A stretch of DNA of 64,000 nt, from the NCBI RefSeq assembly GCF_000208745.1, contig NC_030858.1, positions 25,643,201 to 25,707,200 on the forward strand, read 5' to 3'. This stretch comes from Theobroma cacao. Lineage: Eukaryota; Streptophyta; Magnoliopsida; Malvales; Malvaceae. Below are positions 1 to 10,209 of the stretch, in pieces. The notes below the pieces were generated by a model. That model saw nothing but the letters and a program-made list of their open reading frames with translations. It did no database searches and was not told where the DNA came from. Positions within the stretch are counted from its first letter, which is position 1, and every line of letters begins with the position of its first letter. Both the position numbers and the translations under genes were made by a program.

Positions 1-780
1 CATCCCGATCGATTATCCCATCATCGGCATCAAATTAAGCAGTTATCTTATTTATATTAAATAGTTCTTTATCTTATCCTATTTTCATTCTCTCTCCATT
101 TATATAGAACTACATTTTTCACCTAATTTGATTTTTCCATATTTTGTTTCATCGTATTTTAATTCTAGTTCTTCTTAATTTATTTTCACTCTTATTATCT
201 TTACATAAATTTTCATGACTATGTATCTCGTAAATATGTTCCACATTTCATCTTTTCCCACATTTATATATTTTTTAAACAAACATTCTAAATCCAAATA
301 TGTGCATATATTATCAATCTAAATAAATCTATTTTTATCATTAAATGTTTACTTTTCCCCATATTTACTACTTAAATAAATTCACTAATCTTTTAATAAT
401 TAAATGTTTATTTATTTCTTTATATATATTATGCTTGGGTATGTTTTTTTTAGTTAAATAGCTATTTCACTCGATTTATTATTATTTATTTTATAAACAA
501 ATATATAGGTATATTCTTATATTTTTTATCTACTCTCACCATTTTTTTTTTATCATCATTTTTTTTTATATATCGTTAGACATTCTATTTTTATCCTCCT
601 TGATTTTTATATTTTCTTTCTTTGTTCTCTTTTTTTTATATTATTATTTCTATTTTCTCTTAACATCTAATCATTTTAAAAGTATTCTATCTTTTTACTT
701 TACCTAATAACATACTAAAACTAATTTACCCTTCTATCAAACATTGGGTCAAACACAATCACAAAGACCAAATCAGAAGA
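1..780. other. AT-rich intergenic DNA
   Basis: Very T- and A-rich sequence without a convincing reading frame, repeat boundary or RNA gene. I see nothing to annotate here. Confidence 0.6.
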
Positions 781-2010
781 AAAATTTACCTTTTATGGGC
801 TAAAGTGGCCCAAGATAACCGGATCACTCCAACTGATCTGCTTCCCAAGGCCTTGAGACCTCTCCCAAAACACACCGTTTCGGTGTCTTGTTTAGCAGCC
901 CTTGGTGCGCCCAAAACGACGCCGTTTGGAGGGAATAAAGCGGACTTTGGGTGAGTTACTGGACGACATCGTTTAAGCCCTCTGAGCCCTAGCTATAAAA
1001 ACCTCATTTCCTTTCTTCTTTTCCATTTTCCTTTTTTACTTTCTCTCTCTACCCGCCGACTCTCTCTCCCTTCTCTCTACTCTTTCACCGGCTTCCCTTC
1101 TGATCGGCGAACATCCAAAGCCAGCTATGCTGCCTGCTAACCCTCTCTTTCTCTCCTCTGACTGACAATCAACCCCCTTGGCACTGATCGGGTGCCTCCG
1201 CTCTCTTCCCTGCGCCGAATTTGGTGGCGCAACGGTCGAGCTTCCTCTCTTTGTTCACTCCGACGTCACCGGCGTCGCACCCAAGACCGGCAGCACCACC
1301 TGCTTTTACCCAAACTAGATCCCCCATTTTTTACGCTGTCGCCGGTTCCCTCACACGACCGGATCTGCCTCTTTTTCCGTTAGCGGCACCCAAAGCCCAA
1401 GCTCTCTGTTTACCGCCGATCAGTTCTCTCTCTCTCTTTGTCTAAAGCCGGGGTCACACCCACCCCCAAAACCCAGGGCTCTCTACTCCTTTGTGCCCAT
1501 ATTTTCTGATTCCTTTTGGTATTGCTTGGTATCTATTTTTTTGATTTCTGGATTGTGGATTTTGTTTTGGCTATTAGACTAGGGATTTGATTTGCAGGTT
1601 ATGCCTTGTTGCTATTTTTTGGTTTCTGGTTGTTTTTGCTTGCAGGTTCTGGGATTCTTCTCCGGTTTCCTCCTACTCTTCAATGCTACAGTGCCCCCTC
1701 CCCTTTATACCCGGTTCCTGGGCTCTGGAGGGGGCACGCTCCACTGCTTTGTCCCTAGGCAGCAGGGGGCAAGTTCCACTACCCTGCCAGACTCGAATTT
1801 TTCGCGTCTGGCAGGTGAGAGAGGTGCCTGGCAGGGTGCGTCCGCACCCTGCCAGTCGTACCTCTCTTCTTTCTTTTTCATTTTTCTATTTTTTTTAAAA
1901 TTTTATTATATATTTTTTAATTCATTTTTTTTTGTTTATAATTTAGTGTCTACAGTTTGTGTTTAGCCTTATCTTGTTTGGTATCTTAATCGAATCGACA
2001 CGATTAAGAG
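781..2010 (+). promoter_or_regulatory. LTR-like promoter and leader region
   Basis: The sequence turns abruptly GC-richer than its flanks. It contains a hairpin at 872-886 (ACACCG-TTT-CGGTGT), an AAACGACGCCGTTT quasi-palindrome near 915, a TATA-like box (CTATAAAAACC) near 994, then a pyrimidine-rich CTCTCT leader from about 1015 and a hairpin cluster near 1.7 kb. About 1990 there is another inverted repeat (TCTTAATCG...CGATTAAGA). This arrangement is common in plant LTR retrotransposon promoters, so a solo LTR or internal-less element is my best reading. An orphan gene promoter is possible. I found no coding sequence of known type downstream; the short frames at 1192-1966 look like chance. 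Confidence 0.35.
1690..1856. repeat. Cluster of three GC-rich hairpins
   Basis: Three inverted repeats lie within 170 bp: TGCCCCCTCC near 1690 pairs with GGAGGGGGCA near 1728; CCTGCCAGAC near 1783 pairs with GTCTGGCAGG near 1806; and CTGGCAGGGTGCG (1828-1840) pairs perfectly with CGCACCCTGCCAG (1843-1855) across a 2-nt loop. The last two share the CCTGCCAG core. They stand out against AT-rich flanks. Confidence 0.75.
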
Positions 2011-2289
2011 ATAGAAACACGAATTACCAAGTCTGCATGAAACTAGAAATATGCTTATGTAAATTGTGACCATATATGACTATTTAAATTGTTATTTAAT
2101 TATCTATAGTTATTGTTATTGATGCCGATTATGATCATCATTAATATACTTGATTGTACAAATATTTTGATAATCAATAAATAATAATTAATTATGCAAA
2201 GCTCTACTTACATCTTTTGTGTTTTCAACATTTTTTCAATGGTATCTTGTGTTTTTTTTTTCAATTAGCATCTTATGGATATCGTTGTT

Positions 2290-2480
2290 CTTAATTAAAA
2301 TATTATGGATAACTTATGTTCTTATAAGGGGTTAAACTGTTAATTTTATTGAGTAAAATTATCAAAATACATTCAATTCAAAATTAGAATAATTCTTCAT
2401 ATTTCAGGCTATTTTGTAGTTTTATTAGGCAAAATTAACAAGTTAACTCTCTATAGGAACATAGCTTATTCATAAAGTAG
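2290..2480. repeat. Foldback (MITE-like) inverted repeat
   Basis: The left arm (about 2305-2365: ATAACTTATGTTCTTATAAGG...) matches the reverse complement of the right arm (about 2415-2478: ...CTATAGGAACATAGCTTAT) with mismatches. The whole unit folds on itself. No target duplication was found. Confidence 0.45.
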
Positions 2481-3049
2481 TAATTGGAAAAAAGAAACCA
2501 AAAAAATATTATTTATAAAAAATTAAAATGAGAATTTTTTTTACTTCTCAAAGATAAGATGTTTTCGAAAATACCTTTCTTTTTAATTTTAATTGTTTTG
2601 GCTAAGGGAAAAGAGTTTTGGATAAAATTACCCTTAATGAAACCTTCTCATATTCAGGTTCACATATTAGAAAAATATTATTACATGCTATGTTAAAAGA
2701 AAATTGTTACATGCTATGCTTTTTTCTCTTACAATTATAGAAAATGTACCAAATAAAATAACTCAGAAGCTAATTATTCAACTTAGAGTATTTTGGATAA
2801 TATCTTTTGTCCAAATCCATTTCATTCCAACAATAATGTTGACTTTTGAATAATTTTTTAAAACATTTTTATTTTCATATCAAATTTTTTTTTATTTTAA
2901 ATTTTATCTCTATCATGAAAGTGTTTAACTCCAATAGTTTATATCCCAATTAAATACAAAGACAGAAAATAAGTTACACGTTATATTTAAAAAATGTTGT
3001 TATTACATGTTATGTTTTAAAAAAATATTTTTACAGTTCAAAAAAACAT

Positions 3050-4080
3050 ATCTCATGGCTGTTTAAGGGAAAGGAAGATCAGTGTTACCAAGCTAAGAGA
3101 AGAATTAATCAAACAAAGAAAAACTGGTGAAGTTGGTTGCTTTAGAAACAGTAAGCTCTTAATCGGTCAAAGTCTTTCTCAACCGATTAACAGAGTAAAG
3201 TAGATTGCAAGACAAAGAATACTTAATCGACTAAGAAGTATGGTTAGCCAACTAAAAGCTCATAGTAAAAAATTTGATTGCGAGACAGAGAAGACTTATT
3301 CAACTAAGAAGTATTGTTAGCCAACTAAGAGCATACAGTCAGAAAATTTGAATTTAAGTACAAAAGGACAAAATAGCGGCTAAAAACAGCTAGTTTCTGT
3401 CTCCAACGGGTAGAAGTGATTTTGCCAGTATTTAAAGCCTCTCCAATAGTCAAAAACAAGATAAAAAAGTTATCCAAAGTGATTTTGAGCTTAAAAGACC
3501 AAAAAATTTCTCTTTACACTTGTATTTCACTCCCATCCTTTGAAAAAGTGTTTGAACTTAACTTTGTACATCTTAGATCAACTAAGTGATCAATTGTACT
3601 TCATCTTTTCTTTATTTTCTGTTTACTTAGAGTGTGAGAGACACTCTAAGAGGTTGATCAAGCTTGGGTTAGCTTGGTTGTTGTGGTAGGTTCTAACTAA
3701 ACCTTAGAAAAATTAGTTTTGGGTTTTGGTTGATCTCGTGAAAAACTATTATTAAAGGTTGTGGCTGAGCTTGTGAAAAGCCATTGTAAAAGTTTGGTGG
3801 AAGCTTGGGAATTCCACTGATTTTAGTGAATTGGTTTAAAAATCCTTGATTTGGAGATCAAGGTAGTGGATGTAGGTAAAGGGGACCGAACCACTATAAA
3901 TCATTATGTTTTGTCTACCTTCTTTTATTTTCTTCTTACTCTTAGTACTTAAATCATTCCTCCAGCAAGCTTTAAACTTTCATTTTCAAATTTCTTTAAT
4001 CAGCTTTTTACTTGGAAGGAATTTTAGTGTCATTCCAAAAGTGTTATCCATCCCCCTCTAGCACGCTCTTTGGGAACAGC
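3050..4080 (+). mobile_element. Copia-type LTR remnant (probable solo LTR)
   Basis: The text has the look of plant copia LTRs: repeated AATCGGTCAAAG / AACCGATTAAC motifs, a stretch GTGGATGTAGGTAAAGGGGACC followed by CGAACCACTATAAA near 3868-3898, and a pyrimidine-rich terminus (CCCCCTCTAGCACGCTCTTTGGG) near 4050. No gag or pol follows. I could not fix either end or a target duplication, so the coordinates are approximate and the call rests on resemblance. Confidence 0.45.
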
Positions 4081-4852
4081 AAGAATATCCCAAAACTAAA
4101 GAACATTAATCTTACTAATACTCATGTTTACTTATCTGTTTTATGATGATTCTTTTGTTCTTTGAAATATTGTACCTTGAAATATGTATTTGCTATTCAT
4201 TGTTCTGATAGCCTAGAATGCGTTTGCTCCGTTTTTTATTCTTGTCTTTTTCTTTTTTAGTGGACATATTCTTGAATTATGATCATATAGACATTAATCA
4301 ATTACCTTGAATTTCCTTTTATTGCCTAATAAAATGGCAACAATCTACATTAATAAGAACTATCAAATCATTTTTTAGGGTATGAGCATGCAACTTCAAA
4401 TGCATTTTGGAAGGAATACATTTGACAACATATGACTCGTGGTGCTCATCCATCTTTTTTTCACATAACTGCTATGAACTTTTTTTAGCCTTATCATCAC
4501 CGAAAGAGGATTCTAACAACAAACTTGACAAATTAGATGAAGTTTCTCTTGAAAAATAATCCGAGATAGTCAAATAATTGTCTTCATTTGACTAACTTAA
4601 TTATACTAATATAACGTAATTTAGGTAAGTATAATTATCTCAATTCCACCGACACTAAATTAAAAAATGGAAGGAAGCTATGGGGAAAGGAAATAAAGTC
4701 CATTATGGCAGCTTGAAACTTAGGGATGCTAATATGCTTTGTATCACATGTGCCTATATTATTGTGAAAGTTTTGTAAGAGAAGCTAGAAATGGCAAATG
4801 CAAGAAAGGTGTATCGAGCAGAAGTTGATGGTGTGAAGATAATATTTTCAGT

Positions 4853-5560
4853 GGTAAAAGTATTTAGGAAGTCCCTGCATTATAATAGTTTATTCAATTT
4901 AATCTCTCTATCTAAAATCTGGTTAATTTAATCCATATACTTTGACATTGTGTGCAATTGAATATATCTTTATGAGTGACTCCGTCCAAATTAAACGCTA
5001 ACGATGCTAACGTGGTGCTGACGTATCAGATGGTGTCGATGTGACTTTTTTTTTTCCTTTTTCTATCATTTGCCAAAAACTATGCCATTTTGGTAAGGCT
5101 ATTTAAAACATTTAATTCTTTTTTTCCCATTTTTCCTTCTCTCATTCTCTCTCTTATTGTCCTTTCTCTATTTGCCTCACCCTTCTCTCCCCAATACTAC
5201 CTTCCCTCAAACCCAGATTCCGACCTAGTCTCCAACAAAGGCTAAGCTAACATTTTAAGTTTGAGGGGGGCAAAAATAAAAAATTTAATCTTTGGGGGAC
5301 AGAACTATAAATTTTTAAAAAAATTAAGAGTAAAATTAAAAAATTTAAAACAAAACAAAGAAAAATTTATAAACCTTTTAAACTTTGGGGGGGTAGGGGC
5401 CCTTACTAGCCCCCCTCCCTCGGCCTCTAGTCTCCGGTGGTTGAGAATTCAAAAAAAAAAACACCATAAAACTCTTTTTTTTTCATCCTCTTTCCCGTAA
5501 TCAGAATATATTTTTTTCAAAATCTATTCTGATTTTCCTAGATCTAAAAAAGATAACTAT
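4853..5560 (+). repeat. Left terminal inverted repeat of the Pack-MULE
   Basis: It pairs with 7010-7507. Matching blocks include the outer ~200 bp, the pyrimidine-rich tract (TTTTTCCTTCTCTC type), and the inner end, where TTTTCAAAATCTATTCTGAT resembles the reverse complement near 7040. It is longer than its partner because of the insertion at 5234-5426. Confidence 0.75.
5234..5426. mobile_element. 193-bp insertion nested in the left TIR
   Basis: A block absent from the right arm is bordered by a perfect 9-bp direct repeat, CTAGTCTCC, at 5225-5233 and 5427-5435. The insert is rich in GGGGG/CCCCC and AAATTTAAAA runs and has no coding potential. I do not recognise the family; the 9-bp duplication would fit a Mutator-type or other DNA transposon. 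Confidence 0.6.
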
Positions 5561-6247
5561 CCCAAAAAAGAAGATTTCTTAAAAGGAAAACCTCTTGTTT
5601 TCTTATTACTTGTTGTTTTTCCTTTTTTTCTTTCTTTTGTGATATTATGTTGATTTTTGCTTAGAATTGAAAGTGGGAATGAGACCCCACAATGATTAAG
5701 CATTAAACTTGGTTTTATTGCACTTTCCTTTGTGCTCATCTTGGCGTTGAAAGGTAACTAGGGCTTTTGGTGGCTAGCTTCTAAGCAGTGTTCATGCATG
5801 AAATGCTTGAAGCTAGTGTTGACATGATTAGATGAAAAGTTATTAGATAAAAGATTTAGTTCCCAAAAGACTAAAACAGGTACACCACTTAAGTTGGGGT
5901 TTGAGGTATACGGTTGGTATATTTGCAAGTCAAATAATTGTTTTGTATTTAACACAATTCAAGACAAAAACCCAACAATTCCATTCATGTTTTTGACAAA
6001 AACAACCATAGTTCATAAATGAGTGCAATAATTGTAATACTAATGAAACAAGCTACAAGATTTTGGTATGAAAATTATTTTAAAAAAAGCAACTAAAATT
6101 GAATGCTTTGACAAAAATGAAATTAAAAGGCTCAATATTATAGTTATTTAATAATTTTACACATCATAACAATTTTTTAAATTGATTACTTATGAATATA
6201 CTAATTATATTGATTTCACAAATTTATTGTTGAAAATCTTGGGTACA

Positions 6248-6716
6248 ATGGCTACCAAGAAACTTGCTTGCATTTAAGCCACTTTGATCCTCCACAACAA
6301 TGGAATCTTAATCACTATAAATCCTCTCCCTTTCAAACTCTTAATAACTATTTCAATTCTCATTAATAATTCATTTTTGTTTTCTTTATCTCAATATATA
6401 TTTTGCTCCTTGTTTTATTGCTTTATTTATTTTTAATGATATGATGTAGGAGGAGAAAATAATGACTTTGGTGAAGGTGGTGAATGTGATCGTCAAACCT
6501 TATTAGCCAAGTCTTTTCGCTAAGTTGCTTGAGGGGAACAGCATTGATGGTCTTGTCATGAATGTTAATTTTGGTGGTGGTGTTGCCCTTGTTGCTGTTG
6601 TTACTTCCGTCGACGTCGGTTTTAATGCTGCCATTATTGCCTCTACTGTTGAAAAGAAAAAGGAAGATGAAAAAGAAGAAAGTGATGATGACATGGGTTT
6701 TAGCTTGTTTAATTAG
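6248..6716 (+). pseudogene. 60S acidic ribosomal protein P1 pseudogene (captured)
   Basis: P1 is a stalk protein of the large ribosomal subunit. Exon 1 (6248-6319) reads MATKKLACI*ATLILHNNG and then ILITI, matching the P1 N-terminus (LAC-Y-ATLILHDDGI-IT). After a ~130-bp T-rich intron ending in ATGTAG, exon 2 (6450-6716) reads EEKIMTLVKVVNV, then PY*PSLFAKL, a GGG hinge with an alanine/valine-rich stretch, and the acidic tail EESDDDMGFSLFN. Family tails end GF-LFD. Two in-frame stops, one replacing the Tyr after LAC and one the Trp of PYWPSLF, plus loss of a clear GT donor make it non-functional. The retained intron shows it was copied as DNA, not from mRNA. It lies in the middle of the TIR-bounded element, hence captured. 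Length is close to a full P1 (about 110 aa). Confidence 0.88.
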
Positions 6717-7009
6717 GCATATCTACCAGTTTGGATTTGTTTTCTTTTCTTTTCCATTTTTGTGAAAAATTAGGAAACATCTTGAACTTTTGTCGAATTT
6801 TGTTTGAAATGTTGAGAATTCTTAATTTACCTAACTTTTTTCATAAATTGACGATATCACATGATGGATCTTGCTTGGTTTAATTTCTTTTTCTCTCAAT
6901 ATTGTTGTTTGTACGTATGTTGATTTAAGTTTAGAAATCTTTGTATGTTTAAAGGATTTTCACTTACCATGTTCATTATATGTGAAATGTGATCGAAATC
7001 AAGATTTTA

Positions 7010-7507
7010 ATGGATGATTCTCTTTTTCAGATCTAGCAAAATGGGGATAGATTTTGAAAATACTATCCTAATTGAGGGAAAGAGGGGAGGGAGGAGTTTT
7101 GTGGTTTCTTTAAATATTTAACCATAAAAAATTGGGGGCTAACGACCGACTACAGTGGTAGAGGCCAAAATTTGTGTTTGGAGGGTGGTTTTGGGGAGAA
7201 AAAGGCTAAGCAGAAAGAGAAAGAGAGAAGGAAAAATGAGAAAAAAATGTGTTTTAAATAATCCTACCAAAACAGCGTTGTCTTGTGCAAAAGGGAGAAG
7301 GAAGAGAGAAAGAGAGAAAGAAAAGAAAAACCACATCAACACCGTCAAATATGTCAACATCCTTAATAGTCAATTTGGATATAGTTACTCGTAAAGATCC
7401 AATTGCACAAAATGTCAAAGTATAGGGACTAAATTACTAGATTTTGGATAAAGAGACTAAATTAAACAAAACGTTATAGTATATGGACTTGTTGAATACT
7501 TTGACTT
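7010..7507 (-). repeat. Right terminal inverted repeat of the Pack-MULE
   Basis: Reverse-complement partner of 4853-5560. The purine-rich stretch at 7200-7330 is the complement of the pyrimidine-rich tract in the left arm. The short frames called here on both strands are low-complexity by-products of this tract. Confidence 0.75.
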
Positions 7508-7559
7508 ATTTTCATTTCATCACTGAAAGATATTTATACAACTGGTAAAGTATGGCATT

Positions 7560-7990
7560 TCCAAATATTTGGTAATTGAGCAATACAAGTTGACCTAAAC
7601 TAATTAAACAAATTGAGTAAGAAGTAGCATGACCATTAAGGTTTAAAAGCTTCATTTTTGTTACTATATGGCAACTAATTGAGCAAGGAACATCACGTGC
7701 CTAAGGAATCTGAAAGAACTTCATATTGGCATCAAAAAATATCTTCAAGATGATTTCAAAATTCAATACACCTCATTGAGATCAACTTTTAAGACACTTA
7801 GCTTGGATCTAAGTGTTTCTAACTTATCCTTTGCTAAACCCTTGGTCATGATGTCTACCAACTAGTCATTTCTGTCATAATATTGAATTTTTTTAAGAAA
7901 AAGTGATTTTATTGGCACAAAGTCACTATGCCATATGAAGTCTTTAACATGTTGCTTAAGACTTCTGCTGGCATAAGACCTTTTGCTTGT
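7560..7990 (-). pseudogene. Copia RNase H C-terminal fragment
   Basis: On the minus strand, about 7860 down to 7770 reads ND*LVDIMTKGLAKDKLETL and continues RSKLSVLKVDLNEVY. This is the conserved end of copia RNase H (DQLADIMTKGL...). One stop replaces the Gln. It probably belongs with the copia RT/RNase H piece at 20020-21310, which breaks off just before this domain end, with LINE A inserted between them. Confidence 0.7.
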
Positions 7991-9955
7991 ATAGAAGTGG
8001 TTATATATAATTATAATGAGCAACTGCTCACAAAATTAATAGTAACTCCCCTTCTTAGCTAAGCTAAAAAAATAAAATAATAGCTTTTTACCCTTTCCTA
8101 AATACATACTCTGTACATAGAAAGCTAGGAAAACAACAAGCATGCCTTTTTAACCCACAACCCAGAAAAAGTTTGGTTGTCAAAAACCAAAAAACAGCCC
8201 CTTAGCAAAGCAAAAACATAAAACAAAGGAATAAGTTTTAAGTATGCTCATATCTAAATCATCCATCAAAATGATGTATCTAGCAGATGAACCATTAGAC
8301 ATAGAGTCAAAGACCAACAAAACGGATGTAGCCAACAATTTCTCCTGTCAAACATGGCTAGACGAAAACTGCGTTGGAGGTTCATCACAGAGTCTCCACA
8401 ATACTAGTAATAAAAAAGAAAAGAGCCAAAACAACACAAGTACCAACAAAAGCAACACTTACCAATGAAAAGACCAATCCATTTTTTCAACTACAAAAAT
8501 TAAATCAAACCACTCAAAAGTAGCTAAGGCAAAGAATTCCAAGTTGCCATAAGTAGTGTTCATTCCTTAACAACATGGTCATCCTTTTACGTAGATAGCA
8601 ATATTCCTCAAAACTTTTCCTACCATTGTAATGGAGCCAAACTCACCACTCCACTAATGAAAAGCCAAAAATTCTTCCTTGTTGAGAAGCACTTTAGAAG
8701 GCAGTCCAGGAGAATTGCCATAAATAACATAAAAACCCTCAAACAAGGAAAAGGCAAGAGCAAAAAGCATCACAAACCCATAAGCAAAAATCAAGCTCTC
8801 CTGCAGTGGAACACCTTATGTCTATTCAAACCAAAGAACAAATCCCATCAAAGAATGGGTTTCCCTCTGCTAAGATGGATGGCCAAAAAAAAGACCCTAT
8901 CATTTTTACAAGAGAAACCTTTGCTTACCAAGGAAACACAATCAATACATTCTCCCTAGCATGCAGCTCCAATTCACACAGCCCTCCTCCCTAAATAATT
9001 TGGCCATTGAGAAAAAAACCTCACCATTACCTCGAAGCCACCAACTCTCGAAGGAAAAACATTTAAATTGAAGCCCCTGACCTTCAAGCTCTACATTAAC
9101 CTTATTTTCTTTCACCCTTCCACTTTGGCTAGTCTTTCCCTTCACCCATTCATAAGAAAACTAGAGTAAGCTTTAGAGGAGCACTCTCCAATACAAGTAG
9201 AAAAACATATAAGGCCACAAAACAAAAAGAATGAGAATCTGGCAGATGCCCTTGTCTTTGTTAGCAAAAATGAAATGAATTAGGCTTTTTTTTGTTTTTT
9301 TTTACTCTTTTCCTTTTTTTTTATTTTATTTTATTTTTTTTGTATTTTTCAATAATTTTTTCCTCTTTTAGAAGTGACACCTAATGGATAGAATTCATTC
9401 ATAAGCAAAATGGAATGATCTTACCTTTAAGAAAACTTGAAAAAACAACCCAACCTTAACACATTAAAGGAAAGAAACAACTAAAGACTCTCACCCTCGC
9501 TTATTCCACAATGAGCACTAAGAGGAAAATCAACCCATAGCAACAAAAAACCCTTAATAATCTCCCTAACACCCTTCAAAGGCATTGTAGCCAGAAGATA
9601 AGGAACAAAAGAAGAAAGACCAAACTCCATATGGCCCACACACTCACCTAACAACCTTTACTTAGCCCTTTGAAACCCACTAGAACAAAGACACTTTGCC
9701 AGTAAGGCATACTCTTTGATGAACTATAGCGAAAAAAAGAAAATAAAAAAAATAAAAATAGAAAAAATGAACCAAACTCTTTTTAAACATCACATTCACA
9801 AAAAAATAAACACCAAAGGTTCTCAAGAAATCTTGTAAAAAAAACAGCAGTTCCACAAAGCCCATGAGATTGTCACATAAACCTCACACTACCCTTTAAT
9901 ACTTAGCACTCTCAGAAAAATTCGACCTTAAGGGATCAAAAACCACTAGTTAGCA
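7991..9955. other. Unassigned A-rich region, possible decayed coding block
   Basis: A-rich on the plus strand with several short open frames, none recognised. On the minus strand, 9145 to about 8560 reads like degenerate protein (for instance FESWWLRGNGEVFF followed by AKLFREEG), but I cannot place the family. T-rich tracts at 9290-9355 and 9959-10040 may be LINE poly(A) tails seen on the opposite strand. It may contain 3' parts of LINE A or another LINE. Confidence 0.4.
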
Positions 9956-10209
9956 CCAATTTTTTTCTTTCTTTTATCATTTTTTTCTCTTTTTTTATTA
10001 TTTTATTTTATTTTTTCTTTTTTCTTTTTTTCCCTAAAAAAAAAGCCACAATTACCTCTTTTCCACAACCAAGGAAAACATGAGAAGGTCCCGCTAAACA
10101 AGAAAAAAACCATCTGCAACATGAGAGAAACCCCTTTAAACAAGAAAATAGAGAAAAGAAAAATTTTACCTCCAAAACGTTGCAAGGTCCGTAATAATAG
10201 ACAAAACTA

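Larger units (their letters stand above)
4853..7507. mobile_element. Mutator-like element with captured gene (Pack-MULE)
   Basis: The two ends are long inverted repeats. The left end (starting GGTAAAAGTATTTAGGA) matches the reverse complement of the right end (AGTCAAAGTATTCAACA) and the match continues, with mismatches, for about 500 bp, through the tract that reads AATTTAGTCCCTATACTTTG on the complement of the right arm. A near-identical 9-bp target duplication flanks it: ATTTTCAGT at 4844-4852 and ATTTTCATT at 7508-7516. Long TIRs plus a 9-bp TSD are the hallmark of Mutator-like elements. No transposase is recognisable inside, so it is non-autonomous. It carries a ribosomal protein P1 pseudogene with its intron and a nested 193-bp insertion in the left arm. 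The TIR mismatches say it is old. Confidence 0.8.

Noticed and set aside
1192..1966. Overlapping plus-strand frames of 63-124 aa
   Set aside because: Low-complexity Ser/Leu/Pro/Phe text from a pyrimidine-rich leader and a hairpin cluster; no domain and no splice structure.
5557..5739. Minus-strand frame starting MSTKESA, resembling a P1 N-terminus
   Set aside because: Only a few scattered matches and on the wrong strand. A far better exon 1 lies at 6248 on the plus strand.
7139..7394. Frames of 73 and 79 aa on opposite strands
   Set aside because: They fall in the purine/pyrimidine-rich part of the right TIR; mirror-image low complexity.
8244..8994. Three plus-strand frames of 62-100 aa
   Set aside because: Lys/Asn/Gln-rich products of A-rich sequence; the opposite strand looks more protein-like.
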